A stretch of 64,000 nt of DNA from Mesaphorura yosii (taxonomy: Eukaryota; Arthropoda; Collembola; Poduromorpha; Tullbergiidae): contig WIXG01000337.1 of NCBI GenBank assembly GCA_009869945.1, forward strand, positions 1 through 64,000, read 5' to 3'. The translations under genes were made by a program, and so were the position numbers. Position 1 is the first letter of the stretch. Every line of letters begins with the position of its first letter. The notes below the pieces were generated by a model. The model did no database searches and had not been told where the DNA came from. It saw nothing but the letters and a program-made list of their open reading frames with translations. Positions 1-10,549 of this stretch are shown piece by piece.

Positions 1-840
1 ACATTACACGTACACATGAAAAAACCGTTTCGACAATCCCCAAGTTTTTTTCGAGATTTACTTTCGACAATTAACGGTTTCGACAATCGCCGGTGGAATC
101 GATTTTGGACCACTCCTGCCGTAGCACTTTCCAGACTCCATGCGAAGTTTAAATCTCCATTAGAATCTTGACGGTGCTGGCTCGGTTCAGACGAGCGTTC
201 ACGCTCAAATTCTTGAGGCTCTGTCGACAAACAGGGCTCTTACTGCGCTTGGACACTGAGCAACTCTATGTCCAAAGCCTCCGCGTTTCCTGTACTGCGT
301 ATTTTCATTCCTATTTTCATTGTCGGCCGAACGTTCTTGATATCTTTCAGGGTTCCGATATTCTCGCCTTGTATTGTTTCCTCGACGGTCGCCACGACTG
401 TCATCCGATCTGTTACGATCATTCGAGCGTCTGTTTTCTCGGTAGTTTCTGCTAGAATTGTTGCGCTGCCTTAAATTTTCATTATATTGTCGATTATTGT
501 CGAACGGACGGCTGAACTCTCTGTCCTAGTTGCTATCGTATGATTGGTTCGATTAGTAATACCCTTTGTTTCGATTGTTGTTATTGATTGGCTTGGGCGA
601 TAGAAATTTCGATTCCAGTTGAAATCACCTCTAATGTCTCGTCTTCGGTTGTAATTGTCTCGGTAATATCCTCGCCATTGATTCCGGCGGTATGAATTGT
701 TGAACGAGTTACGGTGATAATTATGCTCTCTTCGGTCTTCGCTTCTGTGATCATCATCTCAGTACTTCTTTTCAGCATGATTGTCAGACGCCTCGTCTGA
801 CTTACGCTTATCATCATGCGGGCGCAGTGAGTGGTGGAAG
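1..840 (-). pseudogene. Decayed gag-like (nucleocapsid) retrotransposon fragment
   Basis: On the minus strand, from about 790 down to 235, the translation is very rich in Arg, Asn, Tyr, Asp and Ser. It starts in one frame (to about 575) and continues in a second (to about 235). It ends in a CCHC zinc-knuckle-like sequence at 250-294 (GGFGHRVAQCP), in which the first two expected cysteines read Tyr and Arg. In-frame stops occur near 758 and between 530 and 570. Below 235 a third frame stays open to the left edge of the window. A basic Arg/Asn-rich tail followed by a zinc knuckle is typical of gag nucleocapsids of LTR elements, so pol may lie outside the window. No LTR, protease motif or target-site duplication can be seen. 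The alternative is a broken copy of a cellular zinc-knuckle RNA-binding protein. The breaks are described as seen; nothing has been restored. Confidence 0.5.
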
Positions 841-3123
841 AGAACACCTTACTCCATTGTACAAAATTGGTGCATCGTGAAAGGATAAGGCGTGAAATGC
901 TTACTGGCTGGGACGAGATTAGACAAGCAGGCAGCTGACTAAATATAACAGAGAAGTCGAGAAGAGACTGCAGAAATCTCTCTATTCCTTCACGGTAAAT
1001 AGAAATACTTTTGCATTTTGTATTCGTCCGGCTGGGTCGCTGAGTGGGTTGATTGAGATTGAGACATGACATGTTCGAGATTTTTCGCAGAGCCCCATTC
1101 ATTAATTCTGAAGAGAATGCTAATTACTAAAAACAACCGGCCTGCTCAAGCCAACTCAGTTTGTATTTACTTGCTTGCGGTTTCTGCGCCTGACGCTTAA
1201 CTCTCAACGCTTGGCTTGACAGCTCCACAGCCAGACTTTAGTTTGTCATTCAGCAATTCAGTGTGTGCGTTTTGCTTGTGTTGTTTGCTTTTAAGAGCTT
1301 TAAACCAACATGATTTTAATTTCCGCGTTTCAATTTCAAGATTTCGACAGACCACGCTGCATTGCAGTGCAGGCGTACGCGTACACGATTCTTATCTTAA
1401 TTTGGTCGATGGTCGAGTATCAGTCGTAAATTAATCGCCGGAGTTGTAAATCTGCTTTCGTACTCGTACTCAAATTCAAGCTGAAACTCGTATTAATGAA
1501 AGTTGGTTTGATATGGGTCTGGTCTTAACTGCCTGCATGAGATCAAGGTTCCTGGCTTCGCGTAGGTGTGCATGAATCGCGAGTTTCGTGAATTCTGTTT
1601 TCTGTACGTGATGGGTGAAATTCACTATTATTCTCTATTTAAATTATGAGTGTGATACTGCTGAGCAGGCACGTACGTACGTGACTTTACCGCAAAGGTA
1701 TTTACTGCATTTACATTGACTGGCTTGATAGCGTATCTCAAAGACCGGAGGCTAACCAACCAACACGACTACATTTGAGGGTTGAGAGACTCTTGAAACT
1801 GAATTCATTTGTATTGTTCGAACAGACGAACGTTATCTTGAAGTTGGACGGCCACAAGCATCAGAGGTTTCACGAAATCATCGTTATACCGCTTGCATAC
1901 TGGCTGCTGGCTGGGTTTAACTTAATAGTGCTTAGTACTCGTATTTACTCAACCTTACCTCAAACGAGTATAAGTTTGCATTTTTATTTACTCTATTTCA
2001 ATTCAGTCATCACTGCACTGCTGGTTGCATGAATTGAAGTTTTCTGTTCTGCGCTGCTGTTCTCGTGTCTAGTTAGCTGGCGAATTGAATCTGAATGAAG
2101 AAGAAAGTTTATTAAAGAAGAATAGCAAAGTAATAACTCAGCCTGTTTACGTTCACGTGAGTGTGTAGGAGTTATTAAGTTTTATGTGCGGTGCAGTACG
2201 TCTTAGTCGTAGTCATATTGGCTTGGTCTTAATACAATTAGGCTCAGCATCAGCAGACTGCTGAGTCAAGCAGTCAAGTCAGTCGCCACAAAAGCCGTCT
2301 CAGTTGTGTACGTGAATTTATGAATTTAGAGTTGTTTTTACGACTACAAGAATAGAAACTAAAGCAGAGGAAAGGAAAAGGTACCAAATCCGGCCTGCCA
2401 GCCAGCCAGCGATTCCCCAGCTAAGCTAAACCCTTTCTTTCTTGGAAATGCTATTTAGAGTTCCACACCTTGCTCAACGTGCAGTTCACAGTTCGAGTTC
2501 GCTTCCCAGTTGGTCTCCCTGTCGTGCTCGCTGCTCCATTCAGCATTAGCTTAGCATTGGCATTTTGTGTATGATTTTAATGTGCACACAAGAAACAAGA
2601 AACAAGTGAAGTAAAGAGTTGAGTGCACGGAAAGAATAAATTCTTTTGTTTACGGCAACACTAAAAATATTCCGCGGTGCAGCGAGCGGAGCGGAAATGG
2701 ACCCGAATCAGCGCTGACAGCTTGACAGCTTACGAGTTAACACAATTTACGGTGCAGTGTGGATTACTGCCGTCTTTAATTATAGATCCTGAAGCCCGAA
2801 TTCGGATACGAGAAGTGTTTAATTGCAGGTGCGGGTGCGCAAATTTGCAAATTGTTAGCGCTGATCTTCGAGTATTTCGAGTCCGTCTTCTTGGTTAACT
2901 TCCTGTTATCTTGTTGACAGCTAACTTGTGTTGGTTTACAGTGCGTGGGTGGATGATTCATTCAATTCAGCTACTATTGGACCACAGACCAGAAGATTAT
3001 AGCAATCAACAGTGAGCAGAAAATTAATCGTCATTTAGTGATAACTCGACTGGCTGCCAGTTACTGCACTGCTGAATTCGCTCAAGCTGCTTAACCTGCT
3101 ACTTCTGCCCATCTGCTTTCAAG
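841..3123. other. Intergenic and 5' flank of the drebrin-like gene
   Basis: No coding exon can be supported here. The open frames are short and have no recognisable domain. The stretch holds a 14-bp perfect palindrome at 1670-1683. The 5' UTR and promoter of the drebrin-like gene must lie toward its right end. Because the coding start has no acceptor-like AG with a pyrimidine tract close before it, the first coding exon may also be the first transcribed exon. No TATA box or initiator could be assigned with confidence. Confidence 0.5.
1670..1683. repeat. 14-bp perfect palindrome CACGTACGTACGTG
   Basis: The 14 bases read the same on both strands and contain two overlapping CACGTAC arms. The CACGT halves resemble the cores of E-box (bHLH) sites, but binding is not shown. 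A related palindrome built on ACGCGT occurs at 20872-20885. Confidence 0.6.
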
Positions 3124-6100
3124 ATGTCATTAAACTTGGACAAATACAGAGACTCCTTGGTTGGAGCATGGCGAGATGTCATGAACGAGAAATCGCCTAC
3201 AAATTGGTAAGATTCTTACGTAGAAATTAGGCAACACCACACGGTTTACGAAGATCACTTTAATTGCATGTGCCGTCACCTCGGCCACCAGCCACTTTCC
3301 TTTCTAGTACTCGGCTGTTCGTTTCGTACCATTTAGCACATTCACCGCAAACAGATAGTTAGTTCAGTTAGCAGTAGCTGCAATGCAATAGTGATAATTG
3401 CAGACTTGAAGGAAGTCTGCCAAACGGATGAGAAATGTTGAACTTGAGTTCACACTGTGCTTGCAATTAAAAGGCTGATTTTTCATAATTAGCAGTAGAA
3501 AGCATGTGATGACCGTGCAAAACAAACTTATGAGCCTTACTGGCCAGTCAGAATGGTAATGAATTAATGAATGATGTGCGAGCGAGCAAGTTGCAAGTGT
3601 AACAGTAATGAAAGAGAACAAGTTAATGAATTATTAGGAAGTGTGCCATTTTAAGCATAATTTAAATAATGATGACAAGCAATAATTTCTGTCGTCTTTC
3701 ATAAAAGACATTAACGTCAAGTCCAGCAGTGCGAGCGGCCGCTTTTTAATGAACGTGCTCATTGTACCTTAATAACTGCTTGTGCCTGGTAGTAGCAACC
3801 ACCCAGTACAGAATTTCAATTAGAGGAATCTAAAACTGCCAGGCTATGATTAATTACGCCTGCTCCTTCGCGCATTTTAAACCATAAAAGTGGGAACCAC
3901 GTTGGTTTCTATTCGTCTTAATGAAATGAATGAAGAAGCTTCTAGTTTCTGTATTTGCCAGCATTTGTGACGATGCCTGTTGAATTATTATGAAACTTAT
4001 CCTTATCTTTAGCTCCAGCAGGATGAAGGCTGATATGATAAGGGTGGGTTGCGTATATAGTCGAAAGCCCACGTCAAGCCGGCAGGCGTCATATCCTCTT
4101 CTCCATTTTTCATAAATTATGATTTATGATTCATGCTACTTTCTGACGAATAATTCGAAATATAATTCTTGCAGTCAAATGTCAAATGTTTGCCCAATGT
4201 CTAATTCATTTTTATGCGATGAATAATGAACATCATTTGCGTGCGTAATCGCGTAATTCATTGTAATATGAAAATGAAAAAATGATCACCAATTTTCTAA
4301 TAGCACCAAATATGGCATAATTGATTGTTGATTCCTTTCTTCTCTTTACAGGTCTATTTTTGGCTACGACGGACATACCTTTGACCTGAAGCTGATCAGT
4401 AGCGGAGGTACGCTTCGTTACATCCTTAAGAGTTACCTTCGTTTAAACTGATAATGCGAATGTCGAACTCTTTTCAAATATTTATTTTAGCTAATGGCAT
4501 CGAAGAAATGAATGAAGACTTCAGCAGTGGGCAAATCATGTACGGGCTTTGTCGGGTGCGGCTGGAGGAAAAGAACGTGGAGAAAATTGCTCTAATTAAC
4601 TGGGTATGATGAGGAATATGATGATCGATCTGGTTTGTACGTGAGCCTCTTTAGCTCTAATAATTAATTTCCTTTCCAGCAAGGTGAAGGTGCTCCGTTA
4701 GCAAGGAAGGGCATGGCCGCCAACCATGTCTCCACGATTAAGAATTTTTTCAAGGGTATTCACGTGACAATCAACGCCCGAGGTGATGAAGATGTTGATC
4801 CCGAGCTGATAATTGCTGCAGTAGCCAAAGCTACTTCCAGTAGTGGGATCAGAATGTCGACTAGCATGGAATCGGATGTCTCAGCGCCTGTGGTAAGGAC
4901 CGCTCAAAGATGCGAGTGCTGAACGATGATGTTGACAGTTAGAGGCCACAGATTTTAATTCTTAATTGTATTTAACAGGGCACAGCATACAAACGTGTGA
5001 ACCCTCAAGAAGAAATAAACTCGCAAGCCAAGAGCGACTTTTGGCTCAAAGAAGAGAAGGAAGAGGAAAGACGCAAACAGGACGAACAAGCCCGAATTCA
5101 CAGATTTTCGCGAAACGAAGTGCAGCTTTTAAGAAAGGAGAGTCAAGAGTACTTCAATGAAAACGACGCACACGACGAAGTTTTCACACCAGCGTCAGTT
5201 TCTCCACGCCCAAGCACACAGATGCTGAATGGATCCCTGAATACCTTGAAAACGAATGGCGACGCGTTCAATCATGTCACATCTCCACGAACCATTTCTC
5301 CAGCGAGTTCCGGGAGGAGTAGCGGATTATTCAGTCCGACCGCCGCCAATAATGAAGGCCAAAGTTCAGCTTCGCCGATCCCAGCAGTCACAAATCAGTT
5401 TATTGCATCGGAGAAAGCCGCCGCTTTGAAGGCATCGTTACCAAGAAAGAGTGCAAATGACAATTTGGTTCGACAGCGAGTTAAAAGCTTTGACGGTAAC
5501 AACTTTGAGAAAACGTACAATTCATTTACAACGAATGGTGGCGGCAAGAACGGAACTGATGCCGAAAGTGAGAGTTTAAGTGTGCTGCGGAGGAAACAAA
5601 TGTTTGAAAATGGTGGTGCATCGTCCATAAAAACCCCGCCGAGGCAAAGCGTGTCTGATGAAATTAAGCAGCTGCAGCAAGAATCACTCAAAGCTGCCGC
5701 CGCAACTCGAAACAAGAGTCCAGAACCACAACGGACGACGACGACGATCAACAATCGTGACCCATCTCTGCAAGACGAGGAACCGTTTGACCACCAGAGA
5801 CAAATTGTGTCTCCTGTCAGAACAAAGTCTCCGTCACCACAGCCAGTTCAGACGCAGTTCCCATTTCAATCGAAAACGGCAACAGCGACTCACACCGTCA
5901 AAGCATACAACTTGCCATTTCACATTGGCGGGTCAGTTACGGGTAAATTAGCTGAGAAGGTGAATAAGAACAGCGAGAATGGCGTTGTTGGAAATGGAAA
6001 TCACAATCACGTCGAAGTCGGGAAACTAAATAGGAATCAAACGGCCATGGAGTATGGGCAATCAATGGACACGAAGACGAGCAGCTCCATTGAGCCACCA

Positions 6101-6551
6101 GAGCATTTTAAGGATAAAAGCAGTCCGAGTCCGAGTACGAATCACATACTTCAATCAACCATGATCACGACCAAGTCACCTTCGCCAACACCAGTCGCGA
6201 CCATTTCTCCAACAATCAATTCAAATGAGAGTTCGTCGCCGTCGCCACGGCCGCCAATCGATGGCAATTCAACTCCGACGAAAAGCATTGAGATCACACC
6301 CGAGATGGGTCTTTGTGCTCGAGCTTTGTACGATTATCAAGCAGGTAAGTCGCCATTTGTAACGATACGCGTGAGCAGGAGATAATTTTTACGTGTATTT
6401 GTCTTTATTAGCTGATGACACTGAAATCACGTTCGATCCTGGCGAGATAATCACGCACATTGAGCGGATCGATGAAGGATGGTGGGAGGGACTCGGGCCA
6501 CAAGGCGTGTACGGGCTTTTCCCTGCGAATTACGTCGAACTGCTGAACTGA
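3124..6551 (+). CDS. DBNL: Drebrin-like actin-binding adaptor (ADF-H + SH3)
   Basis: Six exons: 3124-3206, 4352-4407, 4491-4603, 4680-4892, 4979-6344 and 6412-6551. All junctions are GT-AG and phase-consistent, giving 656 residues. Residues 1 to about 133 form an ADF-homology domain ([12 protein letters not shown] start, then [10 protein letters not shown] and KIALINWQGEGAP). About 156-210 is a charged, probably coiled-coil stretch rich in Glu, Lys and Arg. Next comes a long Ser/Pro/Thr-rich linker with repeated SPSP motifs. Residues about 597-656 are a complete SH3 domain with ALYDY (604-608), WWEG (634-637) and PANYV (648-652). The family (mammalian DBNL/mAbp1, fly and yeast Abp1) binds F-actin through ADF-H and dynamin or other Pro-rich partners through SH3, linking actin to endocytosis. 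The human protein is about 430 residues, so the linker is unusually long here. The start is the first Met of the ADF-H domain, in the context TTCAAGATG. The last intron (67 nt) interrupts the SH3 domain after YDYQA. Confidence 0.95.
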
Positions 6552-6955
6552 GGACAGCTGATAGCACCATTTTATGCGCCGATGCGTCTCATAACTAATC
6601 TACTAAAACTACTAAACTACTAATCTGTATGTAATCTGTAGCTAACTTTACTCAGAGCTCAGAGCTGAGACTTGTATTATAATTAAGGCGCGAAGGAGAT
6701 TTTGCAATTAGCTTATTCAAGCACAATGGCAAATATTAATTTGTAGGGCTTGTCCGGGTTTAATTTACATGTATTGTAAATGGATGCCAAAGCACGAATA
6801 ACTGAGAAAGTCTGAGAATGCGAGACGCGAACGGCTAATCAGCAGTCTGTGTGTGAAAGAGAAGATTGAAAGTTAACTATGCTCAAACACTAACGAAGGA
6901 AATGGAAATGTGTCATTCAGGAAAGAGGAAGAAAGGGAAATTGCCAGATTAATGC

Positions 6956-6961
6956 AATAAA
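6956..6961 (+). terminator. Poly(A) signal of the drebrin-like gene
   Basis: AATAAA lies about 405 nt after the stop codon, followed by a T-rich stretch (ATATTTTTGTTTG). It is the first canonical hexamer downstream on this strand. Confidence 0.6.
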
Positions 6962-7265
6962 TATTTTTGTTTGCCTTAATAGCATTGCATGGAATTAACT
7001 TAAGGTTGTGAATAAGCCAATTATAGTAAATTCAGCATGCGGACTGATTTTATCACATTTTAATTTGCAATATTGCAATACTTGTTTTAGAATGAATATT
7101 TGTAACTTATTTTATGCGCGTGCTTCATGTTTGCCTGATTTGAGATTTTACCGACCTTATCTTGTGTTTTACGTTTACCTAATTTAGGTTGTGCTCTCCA
7201 GATAATTGCAGTTGGTCAAATCCTAATTTGTTGTGCAAAAATGTTGATGGCAAAATTGGAAACTT
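6962..7265. other. Short AT-rich intergenic spacer
   Basis: This lies between the drebrin-like poly(A) signal and the coding-like relic that follows. It is AT-rich with no open frame of note and no recognisable element. Confidence 0.5.
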
Positions 7266-7790
7266 TTAGATTGATTTAGATTTAGCAACTCCTTCTGTAG
7301 TTCTTACTAGTAGAATTGTTCTAACAAAATCTTTTATACTTACGTGCAATGAAACCATTAAAATGAAGCCCATTCTTTGCATTAGGTTTGTATTGTTGAG
7401 TGCGTGGAGAATCATTTCATTCATCGTGCTAGGATCAACAACCTTTCTCTGGAAGTATTGACCAAACAAGCTCCTGGACTGCTGGCTTCTGGAGAACACG
7501 TTTCTTTGTTAATGACACGTTCGTGTACTGTAACACTTATGGAAGATGGACCGATGACCTCTATCTTTCTTTCTACGTGCATTCTCGGCGCAAGCAACAA
7601 TCGAATCTTGAGCTTGAGCTGCCGTGTTGGCCCGTTGGCCGTATTCACTGTTTCTAAGGGTCAGATACGGAGCATTTCGCGCAATCAAAGTGGCGAAACG
7701 TGAAAAGTCTTCGTTTTTGCGTTTACGTACTGCTGTTGGATTTCTTGTCCTGCCTTTCTTTTACACGAAACATGCCATAAGTTTTCGAAG
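7266..7790 (-). pseudogene. Unrecognised coding-like relic with in-frame stops
   Basis: Read on the minus strand, one frame from about 7765 down to the stop at 7266 is broken by a single internal TAA (near 7500); another TAA sits just upstream (near 7765). The translation has ordinary protein composition, for example NAPYLTLRNSEYG and ACAENARRKKDRG, without the low-complexity bias of most chance frames here. A donor-like GTAAGT follows the codons SLH near 7345. I recognise no family. It could be a dead gene, a small antisense gene with an unseen intron, or chance. It sits upstream of the tektin gene on the opposite strand and ends about 200 bp before the tektin start codon. Confidence 0.22.
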
Positions 7791-7977
7791 AGACGTCGAA
7801 GTCATGTATAGTCCAGTGTAGTCTAGAAGGAAAGCGAGCGAGCGCCCACGAATTTTGCGAGTTGGAAAATTTTCAGTGAAATAATTTTTAGCGACGAAAA
7901 TTGTAATTTTCTCTAACCCACGCTAAACGAAGCCAAGTCTGTAGTCTGCTCAGGGCTCGTGCTTCAGCTGCTTCAAG

Positions 7978-10085
7978 ATGTACTGCACCAACGCCTGTAA
8001 TCTGCCATACAGCGATGTCAACAAGGTAAGTTACATTTGCAAATATTGAGCGCTGGAGTGATTATAGCTTGGAACCAAATTCAGTCATGTAACTAATTGC
8101 TGCCACCAGATCGATCTTGGACCACGCACTCACGCTTGTGGCTACACAAATGAATGCCGTGGCGAAGGATGGATTTCTAAAACGGAACGCTGCACCCGTC
8201 CTGGTGTGACTTCTCTGCTCCGGACCCTTCCTTGGAGACATGCCCTCGTCCAGAAACCCCCAGATACTTCCATGTACTCTGGAATGTCAAACGAGTACTG
8301 CGTATACGACAGTGGCTACGCTGGAGATGGATGCATCACGGAACCTCTCAAATTCCCCAATCTGGTCACTGGCTTCAACGTAAATCCTGCGCACGCCTCG
8401 CGAACTGCTCTTTATACCAGGTAATTGGCAATACATGCGTATTAAGTGGCGAATTTCTGGTTTATCATGTCCGGTGAGTTTTTTCAGGTATTCTCCAGCT
8501 GACTGGCAAGCCAATAATCAGCAGATCTATACCGGTGCTGATTGTTCGCGCAACACGGCCGAACAGGTTCGAGCTGAAGCCATGAGACTCGTCCGAGAAA
8601 CTGACGACCGCTCCTCTCGTGGACAAACGGATGCTGGCAAGAAGCTTGGCGAACGGCTGAACGATATCAATTACTGGAAGCAGGAACTTATGCGTGAACT
8701 CGACGTGAACGTCAACGAGAGCCACAAACTACTAGAAACCAGACAATCGTTGGAGAGAATGATTAAGGAGTTGGACGGTCCGCTGCACATAGCTCAGGAA
8801 AATCTTTATGCAAGAGAAAACCGCCAAGGTAGGCTGGAGTCTGAATTGTGTGAAGTTAATTCTTTAGCTTACAAGTTCTGAATCTGCTTCCATTTCGATT
8901 TCGGATTTACTTCAGGAGTCGATTTGGTTCACGACGCTGCTGAGCAGGCGCTCTTGTGCGAAATTGAGACGATTCGCAATTGGCAGCAGAAACTCTGTCA
9001 GCAACTGGACGGAATCAACACTCAGCTGGCTCGCACTCGTGCTGCTCGCTTCGAACTGGAACGTGATTTGCAAAGAAAGGAGCAAGCCTTCCAAATTGAT
9101 ACTTCGGCCGCACAACTGACCAACAACTCACGGGATATCACGTTCTACTCTGGCATTGAGAAGGTTGATCCCACCGTTTCTATTCCAGAGACTTGGGCCG
9201 GATTTACTCAAGGTTAAATTCCGGCTTAATGATTCGTTCCACCTTTCACTTGACATTTTCAATCTAATAAAATTTGATTGCTTTTGCTATTTAAAAGCTC
9301 TTCTTCAAAGAAGTCAAGCTGAACGTGCGACATCGCAAAAGGTTCACGCGATGATTGACAATCTGCTTCTGCAATCCGCCAATGGTTAGTTCGGGATTCG
9401 GCTTACAGACGTGTGATAGGAACTAAAAGGTCCATATGGTTGCATGGGATATTTCTTGCAGAGACTTGGGCAGCCTGGAACAACACGAACAACGCATTCT
9501 CTCTTAGAATTGCTGAACTTCTTGACGCAAAGAATAAGATTTCCTGCCATTTATCGGTAAATAACACTCGCTAAACAGGAGATGTTGCCCAAAGCTCATT
9601 TAATCATAGGTTTAAACCTTATTTTTGACTTAAATTCCTCAGAGAATCCAGCAAGAAGTTTATGACATGGACAAACACATGGAACTCATTCGCAAGTCCA
9701 TCGAAGACAAGGCGCCAGCGCTTAAAGTAACTTGGGAATGACGGCTCCAAGAAAATTGTATGTAATGTCGTAATTTAATTCTTCTCAGGTCGCCCAAACC
9801 CGACTGGAACGACGCACCCACCGCCCTGACATCGAATTGTGCCGAGACGACGCTCATTTCCGCCTGGTCCAAGAGATTCATGATGTCAACGAGACATTGG
9901 AGCAGCTTCAAAGAAAACTCGTCGAATTGGAGGCCTCACAGCAGCAGCTTCTCAAAACCAAAGCGTGCTTGGAACATGATTTGAAGATCAAGGCCAATTC
10001 GCTGTTTGTCGACCGCGAGAAGTGTCTTGGACTCAGAAAGTCGTTCCCGATCACCACTTTCGTCACGCAGCGTCAAACCTGCTGA
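7978..10085 (+). CDS. TEKT3: Tektin-3-like ciliary/flagellar microtubule protein
   Basis: Eight exons: 7978-8025, 8110-8420, 8488-8828, 8916-9212, 9298-9384, 9462-9556, 9643-9726 and 9789-10085. Phases match throughout, giving 519 residues. Tektins are coiled-coil filament proteins inside doublet microtubules of cilia and sperm flagella. Evidence: an LPWRH motif in the N-terminal region, then ARTALYTRYSPADW before the first helical block, LGERLNDINYWK, VDPTVSIPETWA, and the family signature, here RPDIELCRD from residue 433, followed by KANSLFVDREKC near the end. The order and wording match tektin-3/5 better than tektins 1, 2 and 4. The length is close to vertebrate tektin-3 (about 490). The N terminus is Cys-rich (Cys 3 and 7, and several more in exon 2) and the last residue is Cys. 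The start is the only Met of exon 1 and shares the TTCAAGATG context with both neighbours. Introns are 62-87 nt. Expression in sperm or ciliated sensory neurons is expected from the family. Confidence 0.94.
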
Positions 10086-10154
10086 ATCGCAAGCACCCTG
10101 ATTGTGCGTACATGTTTTAAACCAGCGTAATTAGGTAAATCTACGAAAATTAAC

Positions 10155-10160
10155 AATAAA
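10155..10160 (+). terminator. Poly(A) signal of the tektin gene
   Basis: AATAAA lies 70 nt after the tektin stop codon. A second AATAAA at 10192-10197 could serve as an alternative. The short 3' UTR fits the compact spacing. Confidence 0.65.
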
Positions 10161-10197
10161 CACGGTCCTTGAAAGAAAGTTTGGGTGCAAAAATAAA

Positions 10198-10549
10198 GAT
10201 GTAATAAGGCAATCTCCGACCTCCTCCTTTTCCTAAGCTCACGTTATTCATCGAAACGAGATAGTGCTATTCTTTGGAAAAAGGTAGCGGAACAAAGACT
10301 TGCTTACGACGTGATTGACGGTCGAAAAGTTGAGCTTCATTTCAAAAGATTCAAAATTCCAAAACTATTGAAATGTAACTCAGCTGCTGATTCACTAATT
10401 TCGCATTTAGCAAGCTTTGATTTTATTACAAGCTTACATAGTGCAGGAGCCGGCAGCTACTAATCATATGTTTAAGATAATTTGCACGTTGATTCGGATC
10501 AGAATCGCATAAGCCGAAGAGGAATTCGCACTGTAATTATCGGTTCAAG
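10198..10549. other. Tektin-WDR59 intergenic spacer, WDR59 5' flank
   Basis: About 350 nt lie between the tektin poly(A) signals and the WDR59 start codon. No coding potential is seen. It must contain the WDR59 promoter and 5' UTR, but no specific element stands out. Confidence 0.5.
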
